Below, one piece after another: positions 1 through 14,363 of a stretch of 64,000 nucleotides of DNA (position 1 is its first letter; every line of letters begins with the position of its first letter). The position numbers and the translations under genes were made by a program. The DNA lies in assembly GCF_006228385.1 (NCBI RefSeq), contig NZ_CP039852.1, positions 2,992,001-3,056,000 on the forward strand, read 5' to 3'. The stretch comes from Salinimonas iocasae. Lineage in GTDB: Bacteria > Pseudomonadota > Gammaproteobacteria > Enterobacterales > Alteromonadaceae. Under the pieces are notes generated by a model, which saw only the letters and a program-made list of their open reading frames with translations, searched no databases and had not been told where the DNA came from.

Positions 1-99
1 ACGAGAGACGTTGGAGATGCAGGACTTTGCGTTAACGGTGTTATCAATAATGCCTTTACACCTTTTGGTGAGGAACACCCGAAAATCATCAAAAAATAA
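1..99 (+). CDS. 3' end of an unidentified gene, partial at window edge
   Basis: Frame 1 is open from the window edge to a TAA at 97-99 and encodes about 32 residues (ending GEEHPKIIKK). A second frame is also open from the edge to 202 and overlaps the start of the next gene, so which frame is coding cannot be decided here. Position directly upstream of a tniQ-family gene on the same strand makes a transposition gene (tniB/tnsC type) the natural expectation, but no motif is visible to prove it. Confidence 0.3.
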   Translation, partial: TRDVGDAGLCVNGVINNAFTPFGEEHPKIIKK

Positions 100-183
100 G
101 AAGTTTTCATCAATAGCTGATGATGCACAGGTCAGAGCATTAAGCATCATTCCCTTCTTTAACAGTGCTACAGAGGTCAAGAA

Positions 184-1872
184 ATGGCTGGGAACACGAT
201 GACACATAATCGCAGAATACCTATCCCAACACTTCCTAAAACAGGTGAAAGTTGTATTGGCTATTTCGACAGGCTCGCAATACTTCATGGATATGGCGGC
301 TCGCAAGAGCTCCTATCCATTTTAGGAGCAAAGGTACGTTCATCAACCTTAGACACTTATAAAGGTCAGTTGAGGGCTATCGAGTCACTGAAAGCAGTGT
401 TCCCTTTATCTCAACGTGATAAGCTCGCGGCTCACGGATTCGAGTTCGCAGAGAGTAAACTATTCAGAGCGAGGGGGTTAAGGGTCTGCCCTGAATGCGT
501 TGATGAGAATACCTGTCATAACTTCAGGTTTCAGACAATAGATGTCACCGTCTGTCCAACACACAACTGTCTTTTAATAGACAAATGCCACGCTTGCGAA
601 AAGCCAGTTGCCAGTACCTCTACTCGCGCTTGTGTACACTGCGGTAATTTCCTTTTCACTCAGAAACGCTCAATATCCCCCTCCTACAAACAATTGATGA
701 CAGACCGGCGCAAAAAGGGCGTGATGTTCGAGCAGCTAATTCTGACTGTCGCGCAGTTTCTCGCCCGCCCTTTCGATTTCATAGGTGCAGCCATAGATCT
801 TAAAAAATTATCTTGTGATAAGGCACACGAGGTATTCACTGTGTTGTCTTATTTTATTTACTGCGACTCTTACCGACGTCAGTACAAATCAGATTACTCG
901 CAAAAAATCGAAGCTCCTGACTTTTTTGGAAAAATGGAGTCTGCATTTAAACAGAGAAAGTTTGCTCAGCTGGAAGCACTTCTTGGTACGCATTCTTTGC
1001 TTAACCTGTATACGCTGGAAAAGCCGAGTCCGTTGAAGTTGGTGAAAACCTTAGAGCCTTGCTTAAATACGGCGCATTACGAGCGCCGTCTACCAAAGTC
1101 AATGCACAGCCCAGAACAGTGGTCAAAGGCACTCACTCAGCAGAATATTGTAGACATGCTCCACTTCGAATTAGCTGACGTAAAATACCTGCAACACACC
1201 AATCACATAAAAAAATTACATGGTGAGGTAGCTTCTCATAGCTGTTACCACGTTGAAGAGCTTGCAGAGTCGTTGTTGCAAGCAATACCTCAATCAGATA
1301 AACGTTTTCTTTTCGAAATTCGATTCTCAGAGATTAACTCTCAAGTACTGGGCAGATTTTTATTAAGTAAGGCGGAGCTACTAAATAGCGTTATCTGCGG
1401 GAAAATTACATCTAGAAGAGTGTCGCTCGAACACCATGACAGATTACAGGATGCAATTTTTTTGGATTTAGAAGCTCTGGAATCGTTCGTTGTAAATCAC
1501 TTCGCCAATACTCCATCAAAAGTGTCAATGGGGCATTTAGCATGGCTACTTAGTATGAATGCTGAAGATTTTAAGCGGGCACACAAGCAATCTCCCTTCA
1601 TCGGTTTGCATAAGGTCAAAAGCGACCTTCTCTCAGCAGACAGCATTCCAAATTTTTTCTCAAACTATGTTTGTGTTTCCCGACTTGCTTACTTATCGCA
1701 AATTGACCCATATGAGCTGATAGGTTACCTCAACACTTTGAACGTTGAAAAGCGCACTCTTTCAGTCAACAGTCACCTCAGCATTCTTTATAGAAGAACC
1801 CCTGAAGTTAGTGCAGTGATTTCAGATCTGGAACGGATCGGAAAACTGAAAATCAACTTCGCAATTAACTAG
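184..1872 (+). CDS. tniQ: TniQ-family transposition protein
   Basis: The 562-residue product has the TniQ/TnsD-type zinc-binding N-terminal half. CPEC at about residues 98-101 is followed by a second cysteine/histidine set (VCPTHNCLLIDKCHACEKP) and a third pair (CVHCG). In Tn7-, Tn5053- and CAST-type transposons TniQ/TnsD proteins work in target selection with the AAA+ ATPase TnsC/TniB and a DDE transposase. The length is intermediate between short TniQ (about 400) and TnsD, and the C-terminal half has no motif I recognise. The ATG at 184 has AGAGG at 172-176. It is read toward cinA, and the likely transposon end lies just downstream. The family call is firm; the transposon subtype is not. 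Confidence 0.75.
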   Translation: MAGNTMTHNRRIPIPTLPKTGESCIGYFDRLAILHGYGGSQELLSILGAKVRSSTLDTYKGQLRAIESLKAVFPLSQRDKLAAHGFEFAESKLFRARGLRVCPECVDENTCHNFRFQTIDVTVCPTHNCLLIDKCHACEKPVASTSTRACVHCGNFLFTQKRSISPSYKQLMTDRRKKGVMFEQLILTVAQFLARPFDFIGAAIDLKKLSCDKAHEVFTVLSYFIYCDSYRRQYKSDYSQKIEAPDFFGKMESAFKQRKFAQLEALLGTHSLLNLYTLEKPSPLKLVKTLEPCLNTAHYERRLPKSMHSPEQWSKALTQQNIVDMLHFELADVKYLQHTNHIKKLHGEVASHSCYHVEELAESLLQAIPQSDKRFLFEIRFSEINSQVLGRFLLSKAELLNSVICGKITSRRVSLEHHDRLQDAIFLDLEALESFVVNHFANTPSKVSMGHLAWLLSMNAEDFKRAHKQSPFIGLHKVKSDLLSADSIPNFFSNYVCVSRLAYLSQIDPYELIGYLNTLNVEKRTLSVNSHLSILYRRTPEVSAVISDLERIGKLKINFAIN

Positions 1873-1897
1873 TCTGTCTCCCCCAGTCAAATAATTC

Positions 1898-1925
1898 ATA
1901 GCGCATTTTTCAAAAGATGCGCTAT
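1898..1925 (+). terminator. Inverted repeat after tniQ, possible terminator
   Basis: ATAGCGCAT at 1898-1906 pairs with ATGCGCTAT at 1917-1925, 26 bp after the tniQ stop. The inner TTTTTCAAAAG can extend the stem. There is no long T-tract, so termination is plausible rather than certain. Confidence 0.45.
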
Positions 1926-2020
1926 TATTAGCCTATTAAGATACTTTGACGTTCCCCATCATTTTTAGTGGTTGAGAACGCTATATGAATTTTTTCCGCT
2001 TGCAGTACCTCCGATCACAC

Positions 2021-2096
2021 GATGTTTCGGAATTTTGCTTTTGTTAGCACTATGTTCTGGAATTTTTGATCGCATCAGTTTGGAAACTGAACTACA
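2021..2096 (+). repeat. Candidate right-end repeats of the Tn7-like element
   Basis: Two similar short direct repeats lie 30 bp apart: GATGTTTCGGAATTTT (2021-2036) and TATGTTCTGGAATTTT (from 2051). Tn7- and Tn5053-type ends carry several transposase-binding repeats of about 20 bp and usually terminate in TGT/ACA. An ACTACA ends at 2096, eleven bases from the cinA stop codon. The left end lies outside the window, so terminal inverted repeats and the target duplication cannot be compared. Confidence 0.3.
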
Positions 2097-2106
2097 GATC
2101 CCTTAT

Positions 2107-2664
2107 CTAGCGTGGCTTCGTTTCGCAAGTACATTCAGAAGTCACAGGGTAGTTTTCAACTAGCCAATCGTGCAGATAATGCAGTGCAAAATGCACCGCA
2201 GCCGATCGCACATCGTTACGGTTTCCTGCAAAATGCTGCTTCGTTGAAACCGTGTCGCCCAGTAGCGAAAACCCGAACCATACAGTACCCACCGGTTTGT
2301 CCTTGCTGCCCCCACCAGGACCAGCAACACCGCTGACACTGATGGCCAGTGGCGCACCGGTTCGCTGAGCGGTGCCAAAAGCCATTGCTTCAACGCACTG
2401 ACGTGAAACAGCCCCGTAGGATTCCAGTATACCGACATCAACATTCAATAATGACTGCTTAGCATCGTTAGAATAGGTAACGAACGACTGCTCAAACCAA
2501 TTCGAACTGCCAGCTACAGAGGTAAATGCAAAGGCCAGTCCGCCCCCGGTACATGATTCAGCGCAGCTGACACTTAACGTGTTGTCAGTTAACAGCTGTC
2601 CGATTCGTGTTATCATCTGCTGGCTTTGCCCGGCCACAGAAACGGTTGAAAAAGCCTGACTCAT
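2107..2664 (-). CDS. cinA: CinA C-terminal-type nicotinamide-nucleotide amidohydrolase
   Basis: The 185-residue product is the stand-alone CinA C-terminal (PncC) domain that deamidates NMN to nicotinate mononucleotide in the pyridine nucleotide cycle. Family motifs are VSCAESCTGGGLAFAFT near the N terminus, SGVAGPGGGSKDKPVGTVW in the middle and the RNDVR segment near the end. I chose the ATG at 2664 because the reading frame farther upstream (to 2841) runs into mutS and does not resemble the family. It is divergent from mutS. In many gammaproteobacteria recA follows cinA; here transposon sequence is found instead. Confidence 0.85.
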   Translation of the reverse strand: MSQAFSTVSVAGQSQQMITRIGQLLTDNTLSVSCAESCTGGGLAFAFTSVAGSSNWFEQSFVTYSNDAKQSLLNVDVGILESYGAVSRQCVEAMAFGTAQRTGAPLAISVSGVAGPGGGSKDKPVGTVWFGFSLLGDTVSTKQHFAGNRNDVRSAAVHFALHYLHDWLVENYPVTSECTCETKPR

Positions 2665-2782
2665 ATCAATAATACGTAGCAAAGTTTTATTCTTCGCAGT
2701 GTACCATTTCCCTGGCAGCAGCACATCACCCGGCAGCAGCCTGACACTGGTATAGCAAATAAACGATACAATCGAGGCACCT

Positions 2783-5344
2783 TTGGAATCACATACGCCA
2801 ATGATGCGCCAGTACCTGAACATAAAGGCGCAGCACCCCACTATTTTATTGTTCTATCGTATGGGCGATTTTTATGAATTGTTCTACGATGATGCGAAAC
2901 GCGCAGCACAATTGCTAGATATCTCGCTGACCGCCCGGGGCAAGTCAGGAGGCGATCCTATACCGATGGCGGGTGTTCCCTACCATGCTGTAGAGAGCTA
3001 TCTGGCACGACTGGTTAAAATGGGTGAGTCGGTGGCTATCTGTGAACAAGTTGGCGACCCGGCTACCAGCAAAGGCCCGGTGGAAAGGAAAGTGCAGCGT
3101 ATAGTGACGCCCGGCACAGTAACTGACGAAGCCCTGCTTGAAGAGCGGCGCGACAATGTTCTGGCAGCGGTAAGCGGTACGACAGATGGCTACGGGCTGG
3201 CAACGCTGGATGTAAGCAGCGGACGATTCGTTGTTTCGGAATGTGAGGGGGACGAGGCGTTACTGGCCGAGTTACAGCGGGTCAATCCCGCAGAGCTGCT
3301 TTACCCAGAAGGCTTTACCGGCATTGCTTTGATAGAAAAGCTCAAAGGTATCCGCCGACGCCCTGAGTGGGAGTTCGAATACGATACCGCTGTAGAGCAG
3401 CTGAACAATCAGTTTAATACCCGTGCACTCACAGGTTTTGGTGTTGAGGATATGCGCCAGGGCTTGAGTAGCGCTGGTTGTGTTTTACAGTATGTGAAGG
3501 ATACTCAGCGTACTGCCCTGCCCCATATTAACGCTATTCAAAAAGATGTTCAGGAAACCCGTGTTCAGTTAGATGCAGCCACGCGTCGCAATCTTGAAAT
3601 CACGCAAAACATGGGTGGCAATCAGGATCACACACTATTCAGCGTACTGGATAACACTGCGACGGCGATGGGTAGCCGTATGTTGCAGCGATTTCTGCAC
3701 TCCCCGATTACCGACAGACACGAGCTGAATGCACGTCAGGATGCCATTGCTGCGCTGCTCGATGCAGCGGGACACGACATCGCAGACCAGTTAAAACAAA
3801 TTGGTGATATTGAGCGCATAATGGCGCGTCTGGCGCTTCGCTCCGCTCGGCCCCGGGATTTTGCCCGGCTTCGTAACGCCTTCAATGCCCTGCCTGCACT
3901 ATGCGAGTCTCTGGCGCCGTTTAATACACCGCTGTTACATAGCTTAAGTGATGAAATTGGCACCTACCCGCAACTTCAGGACCTGCTTAACAACGCGATA
4001 ATAGACAATCCTCCGGTAGTGCTGCGGGATGGCGGTGTAATTGCTCCCGGCTATAGTGAAGAACTGGACGAGTTAAGGGATCTGTCTCAGGGTGCGACTA
4101 ACTACCTTCAGGCACTTGAACTGCGAGAGCGTGAGCGCACCGGCATCAGCACGCTGAAGGTCGGCTATAACAAAGTGCATGGTTTCTTTATTGAAATTAG
4201 CCGGGCGCAGAGTGCCCAGGCGCCCACAGACTATATTCGCCGGCAAACCCTTAAAAACACTGAGCGGTATATCACGCCCGAGCTTAAAGAACATGAAGAT
4301 AAAGTTCTCACCAGTCAAAGCCGCGCTCTCGCGCTGGAAAAGCAGCTTTATGAAGCACTGTTTGACCACTTTCATTCATTCCTGAATGCGCTAATCAATA
4401 CGGCCGCAGCGTTGGCAAAACTCGACGTTATCCAAACCCTCGCTGAGCGAGCAGAAGCACTGGACCTGCATCGTCCCAGTCTGACCGAAGCGCGTCAGAT
4501 TACTTATCAGGAAGGTCGTCATCCGGTGGTGGAAAATGTCATGAGCGACCCGTTCATCGCCAACCCGCTGACTATGGACGATGAACAAAGAATGCTGATT
4601 ATTACAGGTCCAAACATGGGCGGTAAATCAACCTATATGCGCCAGACAGCGTTGATTGTACTTATGGCATATATTGGCAGCTTCGTTCCGGCGCGCAACG
4701 CTGTCATTGGCAAAGTAGACCGCATTTTTACCCGCATTGGTGCTTCTGATGATTTGGCATCCGGCCGGTCCACGTTCATGGTGGAGATGACCGAGACAGC
4801 CAACATATTACACAACGCCACCGAACATTCTCTGGTGCTTATGGACGAAATAGGTCGCGGTACCAGTACCTACGATGGTTTGTCGCTGGCCTGGGCGTGT
4901 GCGCATTATCTGGCCAGTCAGATTCATGCCTATACGTTGTTTGCCACGCATTATTTTGAACTGACCCAGCTGCCCGAACATCTTAATGGTGTCGTGAATG
5001 TACATCTTGATGCCATTGAGCATGATGAAACGATCCGGTTTATGCATGCGGTTGAACAGGGTGCTGCCAGTCAAAGTTACGGGCTTCAGGTCGCTATGCT
5101 TGCAGGCGTTCCCCGCAATGTTATTCGCGCTGCTAAATCTAAGTTGCATGAACTGGAAAACAGTGCGGATATCACTGCGCGTCCATCATTAGATGCTGGC
5201 GCCGTGCAAGCCGCGCTGGACTTACCTGCTCCGGCACAACCCGGCAAGCTGGACGAGGCTATGGCAGCCGTCAATCCCGACGATCTGTCACCACGGCAGG
5301 CGCTTGATTTGATTTATACACTAAAACGCCTGCAGGATAGCTAA
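2783..5344 (+). CDS. mutS: DNA mismatch repair protein MutS
   Basis: The 853-residue product is full-length MutS, which recognises mismatches and short loops and recruits MutL. The mismatch-contacting F-Y-E is at residues 30-32 (MGDFYELF). The Walker A motif GPNMGGKST is at about 609-617, and the Walker B region [16 protein letters not shown] follows. The start is a TTG with GAGG five bases upstream (2774-2777). The frame is closed by a TAG at 2753-2755 and no ATG precedes the conserved HTPMMRQY segment, so a rare start codon is likely real. The N terminus is about six residues shorter than in E. coli. Confidence 0.97.
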   Translation: MESHTPMMRQYLNIKAQHPTILLFYRMGDFYELFYDDAKRAAQLLDISLTARGKSGGDPIPMAGVPYHAVESYLARLVKMGESVAICEQVGDPATSKGPVERKVQRIVTPGTVTDEALLEERRDNVLAAVSGTTDGYGLATLDVSSGRFVVSECEGDEALLAELQRVNPAELLYPEGFTGIALIEKLKGIRRRPEWEFEYDTAVEQLNNQFNTRALTGFGVEDMRQGLSSAGCVLQYVKDTQRTALPHINAIQKDVQETRVQLDAATRRNLEITQNMGGNQDHTLFSVLDNTATAMGSRMLQRFLHSPITDRHELNARQDAIAALLDAAGHDIADQLKQIGDIERIMARLALRSARPRDFARLRNAFNALPALCESLAPFNTPLLHSLSDEIGTYPQLQDLLNNAIIDNPPVVLRDGGVIAPGYSEELDELRDLSQGATNYLQALELRERERTGISTLKVGYNKVHGFFIEISRAQSAQAPTDYIRRQTLKNTERYITPELKEHEDKVLTSQSRALALEKQLYEALFDHFHSFLNALINTAAALAKLDVIQTLAERAEALDLHRPSLTEARQITYQEGRHPVVENVMSDPFIANPLTMDDEQRMLIITGPNMGGKSTYMRQTALIVLMAYIGSFVPARNAVIGKVDRIFTRIGASDDLASGRSTFMVEMTETANILHNATEHSLVLMDEIGRGTSTYDGLSLAWACAHYLASQIHAYTLFATHYFELTQLPEHLNGVVNVHLDAIEHDETIRFMHAVEQGAASQSYGLQVAMLAGVPRNVIRAAKSKLHELENSADITARPSLDAGAVQAALDLPAPAQPGKLDEAMAAVNPDDLSPRQALDLIYTLKRLQDS

Positions 5345-5390
5345 TACAGTCAGTCTACTGTGCTGTTTTGTGCTTGTTTCACATAAATAA

Positions 5391-7151
<1,761 letters not shown>

Positions 7152-7200
7152 TTTCTAATTAAGGAGTGCCATGGTTACATGCGCATTCCGACAACGTTGA

Positions 7201-8502
<1,302 letters not shown>

Positions 8503-8510
8503 GGCTTTTC

Positions 8511-8535
8511 GGGCCGGCGCAGTAGCGACCGGCCC
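8511..8535 (+). terminator. Stem-loop downstream of eno
   Basis: GGGCCGG (8511-8517) pairs with CCGGCCC (8529-8535). A second inverted repeat follows at 8548-8573 (GGTTATGA/TCATAACC). Neither has a strong U-tract. Together they probably end or process the pyrG-eno transcript. Confidence 0.45.
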
Positions 8536-8582
8536 AACTTCCTGTTAGGTTATGACAACCATTTATCATAACCGGCAAACCG

Positions 8583-9257
8583 ATGGCATCAGGCTTGGAC
8601 CCGAATCAGACAAACTTTTTTGTTCAGCGTAACGATCTGGATACCACGCCTGCGCACTTTGCCGAGTTATGCACCGCGCTTTATGAACGCGAACTCATGA
8701 CATTGGCAACCTCCCTGCCCGATGACAAGTCACTTATTCAACAAAAAATACGTGGATTACCTCACCACATACGTCATGCTGCGCATTTTATGGCGCGTCA
8801 AATTTCTCCGCTTAAACTTGATAGTCACAATGCTGCCTGGCTGGCAAAACAACCTGGCAAATGCCCGGCTGATAAAGTAACCGGTGCTGCCACCGAGCAA
8901 TGGCTGAGCCGATATGCAACGCCGGGGCTGGTCGCATGTGTGCTGGTAGAGCACTATGATGCAAGCCATATTGAACTGGATTCTATTGACAGAATAGATA
9001 CCGGCAAAGCACAGGTGCATGTCAACAAATACCGATGGTTCTCGTTTGAAGGCGAGGCCCAAACTACCCGCTCGCAATATACCCGTCTTACATTACTTAA
9101 GCCTACCAAGGCGACCGTGTCTGCTGCCTGTTGTGGCCACCGATGGAACCATCGTGGCAAAGTCAGTCCCAGAACACTGTCACTACGCGAATTATTACTC
9201 GCTTCCAGCCTCGACTGGAAACATTTTCGTCATCCGGTGAAGTTCCAACTGGACTGA
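8583..9257 (+). CDS. Conserved hypothetical protein
   Basis: I do not recognise this 224-residue product. It has no signal peptide or membrane segment and looks cytoplasmic. The central region is rich in His/Trp and the C terminus is basic with Trp (DWKHFRHPVKF). The composition matches the neighbouring core genes, which argues for a real gene. It stands between eno and the leu leader with no tight coupling to either. Confidence 0.6.
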   Translation: MASGLDPNQTNFFVQRNDLDTTPAHFAELCTALYERELMTLATSLPDDKSLIQQKIRGLPHHIRHAAHFMARQISPLKLDSHNAAWLAKQPGKCPADKVTGAATEQWLSRYATPGLVACVLVEHYDASHIELDSIDRIDTGKAQVHVNKYRWFSFEGEAQTTRSQYTRLTLLKPTKATVSAACCGHRWNHRGKVSPRTLSLRELLLASSLDWKHFRHPVKFQLD

Positions 9258-9325
9258 CCAAACATGAAAATTCAGCCCGTTCAATAGCCGGCAAAAAATA
9301 ATCAAAAAAGAGATGTAAACAAAGG

Positions 9326-9354
9326 TTGACCTGCTGCCCCTCACTGGTTACATT
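9326..9354 (+). promoter_or_regulatory. Candidate promoter of the leu operon
   Basis: TTGACC (9326-9331), a 17-bp spacer and TACATT (9349-9354) would start RNA near 9361, about 30 bases before the leader peptide. The placement fits an attenuated operon; the -10 is imperfect. Confidence 0.4.
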
Positions 9355-9390
9355 GATGGACACATTCTGGTCAGGCAATATAGTTTTCTT

Positions 9391-9450
9391 ATGATTATGC
9401 AACGCCTTCTTACTCTTCTACTCCTTATGGCAGCAAGACTGCACGGGTAG
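9391..9450 (+). CDS. leuL: leu operon leader peptide
   Basis: A 19-codon reading frame encodes MIMQRLLTLLLLMAARLHG, with seven leucines including runs of two and four. Such leucine-rich peptides act as sensors: scarcity of charged tRNA-Leu stalls the ribosome and permits read-through into leuABCD. The last codons (GCACGGGT, 9441-9448) are exactly complementary to ACCCGTGC at 9476-9483, the 5' arm of the downstream terminator. A ribosome stalled at the Leu codons would leave this segment free to form the antiterminator, while one reaching the stop codon would cover it. Confidence 0.88.
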   Translation: MIMQRLLTLLLLMAARLHG

Positions 9451-9474
9451 ATAGCGACCAGCAAATTCTACAAA

Positions 9475-9503
9475 AACCCGTGCCACAGGCGCGGGTTTTT
9501 TTT
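9475..9503 (+). terminator. Attenuator of the leu operon
   Basis: The stem AACCCGTGCC/GGCGCGGGTT (9475-9484 with 9488-9497, one G-U pair, loop ACA) is followed by an eight-T tract (9496-9503). This is a textbook intrinsic terminator between leuL and leuA. Confidence 0.92.
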
Positions 9504-9530
9504 GGCTAAATCAACAGGCGAGACAGTGCT

Positions 9531-11090
9531 ATGACGAATCAGGTAAAAATCTTTGATACGACACTTCGCGACGGTGAGCAAGCGTTGCCAGCGAGTTTAA
9601 GTGGCAAAGAAAAACTCCGAATCGCTTTGGCTTTGGAGCGCCTCGGAGTGGATATTATCGAAGCAGGGTTCCCGGTTTCATCACCGGGCGATTTTGAATC
9701 TGTCAGAAGTATTGCCCGGGAAGTGAAAAATGCCACCGTTTGCGGGCTGGCCCGTGCTGTCCCTGCTGATATTGAAGCGTGTGCCAAAGCGTTAAATGTT
9801 GCCGATCATTTTCGTATTCACACTTTCATTGCTACCTCAGAGATACACGTCGGTGCAAAATTAAGAAAGTCACAGGATGAAGTGGTCGATATGGCGGTTG
9901 CTGCTGTGGAACTGGCCCGCAACGCCACCGATGACGTCGAGTTCTCCTGTGAAGATGCCGGCAGAACGCACATAGATTATTTATGCAGAATGGTAGAGGC
10001 AGCTATTGATGCCGGCGCCTCTACAGTCAACATTCCCGATACGGTCGGCTACACCACCCCCACAGAGTTTGGCGGCATAATCAGCCAGTTGTTTAATCGC
10101 GTGCCGAATATCGACAAAGCAATTATCAGCGTGCATTGTCACAATGATTTGGGTCTGGCTGTTGCTAATTCGCTGGCCGCCATTGAAGCAGGTGCCAGAC
10201 AGGTCGAGTGCACAGTTAACGGTATTGGAGAGCGGGCGGGCAATTGTTCTTTAGAAGAAATAGCCATGATCCTGAAAACCCGACAGGACATGCTGGGGCT
10301 GACTACCGGTATCGATACCACAGAAATATCCAGAACCTCTAAGCTGGTCAGTCAGCTGTGTAATATGCCGGTCCAGGCAAATAAAGCTATTGTCGGTGCC
10401 AACGCTTTCAGTCACTCCTCGGGTATTCACCAGGATGGTGTGCTCAAAGCGCAAAATACATACGAAATCATGACTCCGGAAAGTGTCGGCATTAATAAAA
10501 ATAACCTGAACCTGACATCCCGCTCTGGTCGCCATGTCATCAAACACAGATTGTCTGAGTTGGGATATAAAACCAGTGATTACGACTTGGAAGCCGTTTA
10601 TACCGCATTTCTGAAACTGGCTGACGCCAAAGGCACAGTCTACGATTACGATTTAGAAGCGCTGTTATTCTTTGATCAGCAAAAACACGAAGCCGCCTAT
10701 TACAAGCTATTGTACTTGCAGGCAAACAGCGGCCGGGAAATCATTCCCAGTGCCACCGTGAAGCTTGCTGTGGGTGAACAGGAGATTACCCGGGCGGCAA
10801 CAGGAAACGGACCGGTTGATGCCGCGTATGAGGCAATTAAGGATATTCTGGGTCATCCGGAGATAGACATTGTTGATTTCACCCTGGACTCAAAAGGCGA
10901 AGGGGCAGACGCATTAGCCCAGGTAAGTGTTATCGCCGAATATAAAGGCCGCCGGTTTCATGGAATCGGACTTGCCACAGATATTGTGGAAGCAGGTGTC
11001 AACGCCCTGATTTACGTATTAAATAATACCCATATCGCTGATCAGATTGATCATCACAAAAGCCAACAGGAACAGGTAGCAGGAGTGTAA
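9531..11090 (+). CDS. leuA: 2-isopropylmalate synthase
   Basis: LeuA condenses acetyl-CoA with 2-oxoisovalerate, the first committed step of leucine synthesis. The 519 residues start with the HMGL-like barrel [18 protein letters not shown]. The metal-binding [13 protein letters not shown] lies near residue 200. The C-terminal leucine-binding regulatory domain follows from about residue 390, so feedback inhibition should be retained. It is the first gene of leuABCD, under the attenuator, and leuB starts on the next base. Confidence 0.98.
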   Translation: MTNQVKIFDTTLRDGEQALPASLSGKEKLRIALALERLGVDIIEAGFPVSSPGDFESVRSIAREVKNATVCGLARAVPADIEACAKALNVADHFRIHTFIATSEIHVGAKLRKSQDEVVDMAVAAVELARNATDDVEFSCEDAGRTHIDYLCRMVEAAIDAGASTVNIPDTVGYTTPTEFGGIISQLFNRVPNIDKAIISVHCHNDLGLAVANSLAAIEAGARQVECTVNGIGERAGNCSLEEIAMILKTRQDMLGLTTGIDTTEISRTSKLVSQLCNMPVQANKAIVGANAFSHSSGIHQDGVLKAQNTYEIMTPESVGINKNNLNLTSRSGRHVIKHRLSELGYKTSDYDLEAVYTAFLKLADAKGTVYDYDLEALLFFDQQKHEAAYYKLLYLQANSGREIIPSATVKLAVGEQEITRAATGNGPVDAAYEAIKDILGHPEIDIVDFTLDSKGEGADALAQVSVIAEYKGRRFHGIGLATDIVEAGVNALIYVLNNTHIADQIDHHKSQQEQVAGV

Positions 11091-12185
<1,095 letters not shown>

Positions 12186-13592
12186 ATGATGGCCAAAACA
12201 TTGTATGAGAAAGTTTTCGATGCCCATGTCATCGACACCATTGACGGTGACAGCCTGCTGTATATTGACCGGCATCTTATTCATGAGGTGACCTCACCAC
12301 AGGCTTTTGCCGGACTTGAAGGAAAGCAGCGTAAAGTCAGACGGCCCGATCGCACCATTGCCACTATGGATCACAGCATTTCTACCCGCTCACTGGCACT
12401 TGATGCCTGTGGCCCGCAAAATGCCCTTCAGCTAAAAACGCTACAGCAAAACTGTGAGGCGCACGGTATCCGTCTATTCCCAGTAGGTCATCAAAAGCAG
12501 GGGATTGTGCACGTGATGGGACCGGAGCTTGGATTAATACAGCCTGGCATGACAGTAGTATGCGGCGACTCCCATACCGCGACGCATGGCGCATTCGGCG
12601 CACTGGCGTTTGGTATTGGCACCTCTCAGGTGGAACATGTTCTTGCTACCCAGACCCTCAAGCAGAGCAAAGCCAAGAGCATGCTGATACAGGTTGATGG
12701 CACGTTGAGTCAGGGCATTACTGCCAAAGATATCGTTCTGGCTATCATCGGAAAAATTGGCCATGCCGGTGCAACTGGTTACGTTATTGAATACGCAGGT
12801 AGTGCGATTGAGTCGCTGTCGATGGAATCACGCATGACTATCTGCAACATGAGCATAGAAGCCGGTGCCAAGGCCGGGATGATAGCGCCTGACCAGGTTA
12901 CTTTCGATTATCTGAAAGGCCGCGAGTATGCGCCAGATAGTGACTTTGACGCTGCCTGTGAATACTGGCAGTCACTACATTCTGACTCAGACGCTTCCTT
13001 TGATGCTGTAATTAACCTGCATGCTGATGATATTCAGCCACAGGTAACCTGGGGAACAAATCCGGGTCAGGTAATCGGGGTTAGTGAACCCATTCCCGGC
13101 CCCGATTCATTTACCGATACGGTAGAGCAGGAAAGCGCCCGAAAAGCATTGTCATACATGGGATTGCAGGCTGGAGCCACTCTCGACGCTGTCTCAGTGA
13201 GTCACGTATTTATTGGTTCCTGTACCAATGGCAGAATTGAGGATCTGCGCGCGGCGGCCAGTATTGCTCGTCACGGCAAGGTCGATAACAATGTTACCGC
13301 AATCGTGGTGCCCGGATCAGCCGCCGTCAAACGTCAGGCTGAGGCCGAGGGCCTGGATAAGATTTTTACCGAATCCGGATTTGAGTGGCGCTTGCCGGGC
13401 TGCTCAATGTGCCTTGGCATGAATGATGATATTCTGGGGGCGCAGGATCGATGCGCTTCCACCAGCAACCGTAATTTTGAAGGCAGGCAGGGCCGTGGCG
13501 CTCGTACCCATCTGGTTAGCCCTGCGATGGCTGCCGCTGCTGCGTTACGAGGCCGCTTTACTGACGTCAGAGAATTTGGAGAGAGCCAATGA
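12186..13592 (+). CDS. leuC: 3-isopropylmalate dehydratase large subunit
   Basis: LeuC carries the [4Fe-4S] cluster of isopropylmalate isomerase. The 468 residues include [21 protein letters not shown], the first cluster cysteine in [11 protein letters not shown] and the paired cysteines in [10 protein letters not shown]. The start is ATGATG, so translation may begin at 12186 or 12189. The stop overlaps the leuD start as ATGA. Confidence 0.98.
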   Translation: MMAKTLYEKVFDAHVIDTIDGDSLLYIDRHLIHEVTSPQAFAGLEGKQRKVRRPDRTIATMDHSISTRSLALDACGPQNALQLKTLQQNCEAHGIRLFPVGHQKQGIVHVMGPELGLIQPGMTVVCGDSHTATHGAFGALAFGIGTSQVEHVLATQTLKQSKAKSMLIQVDGTLSQGITAKDIVLAIIGKIGHAGATGYVIEYAGSAIESLSMESRMTICNMSIEAGAKAGMIAPDQVTFDYLKGREYAPDSDFDAACEYWQSLHSDSDASFDAVINLHADDIQPQVTWGTNPGQVIGVSEPIPGPDSFTDTVEQESARKALSYMGLQAGATLDAVSVSHVFIGSCTNGRIEDLRAAASIARHGKVDNNVTAIVVPGSAAVKRQAEAEGLDKIFTESGFEWRLPGCSMCLGMNDDILGAQDRCASTSNRNFEGRQGRGARTHLVSPAMAAAAALRGRFTDVREFGESQ

Positions 13593-14197
13593 GTTCACAA
13601 CAGGGCTTTACTATTCACAGCGGTACCGCCTGCCCGCTCGATCAGGCCAATGTGGATACAGACCAAATCATTCCAAAACAGTTTCTGACCGGCGTTACAC
13701 GTACCGGATATGGAAAACATCTGTTTCACGACTGGCGCTACCTGGATTTACATGAGGAGCAACCCAATCCGGATTTCGCTCTCAATAAGCCGGAGTATCG
13801 TGGCGCCAGTATCTTGCTGACCAGAGAAAACTTCGGATGCGGCTCCAGCCGCGAGCACGCCCCTTGGGCGCTGGATGATTTCGGGTTTCGTGTAATCATC
13901 GCGACCAGTTTTGCTGACATATTTTATGGTAACTGCATCAATAACCAATTGTTGCCGGTTTCGCTGAAAAAAGCCGAGATCGATGCCTTATTTGAGCGGG
14001 TCCAATATGCACCTCAAACGCTGATCACTATCGATCTGAAGGCACAGACTGTTTCTGTCGAGGATGACCAATGGCAGTTTGAAATTGCAGAACATCATAA
14101 GCACAATCTTTTAAAAGGATTGGACGCGATAGGCCAAACGCTCGAGAAACAGGCAGCTATCGAAAAATATGAACAAAGTCAGCCGCAGTGGCTGTGA
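13589..14197 (+). CDS. leuD: 3-isopropylmalate dehydratase small subunit
   Basis: LeuD forms the swivel domain that completes the LeuC active site. The 202 residues include DQIIPKQFL and [15 protein letters not shown], the family signature, then [17 protein letters not shown]. It overlaps leuC by four bases and is the last gene before a clear terminator. Confidence 0.98.
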   Translation: MSSQQGFTIHSGTACPLDQANVDTDQIIPKQFLTGVTRTGYGKHLFHDWRYLDLHEEQPNPDFALNKPEYRGASILLTRENFGCGSSREHAPWALDDFGFRVIIATSFADIFYGNCINNQLLPVSLKKAEIDALFERVQYAPQTLITIDLKAQTVSVEDDQWQFEIAEHHKHNLLKGLDAIGQTLEKQAAIEKYEQSQPQWL

Positions 14198-14216
14198 TTT
14201 GGACTATACTAACGGG

Positions 14217-14238
14217 CGGCGCTTAACGCGCCGTTTTT
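14217..14238 (+). terminator. Terminator of leuABCD
   Basis: CGGCGC (14217-14222) pairs with GCGCCG (14228-14233) around a TTAAC loop, followed by TTTTT. Confidence 0.85.
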
Positions 14239-14363
14239 GGTTTCTGCAGTACGGTTTCAAAAGCGGTATGCTATGCCCTTTCGCCGTGGTCAGATAGGAT
14301 GTTGGCTACTTCGCATCCCCCACATCTTGAGATATGTTGTACAGGAGCGTGAAAGGAGCATGT

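Noticed and set aside
11..202. 63-codon frame upstream of tniQ
   Set aside because: It overlaps both the frame-1 partial gene and the tniQ start, begins with TTG and shows no family pattern; undecidable at the window edge.
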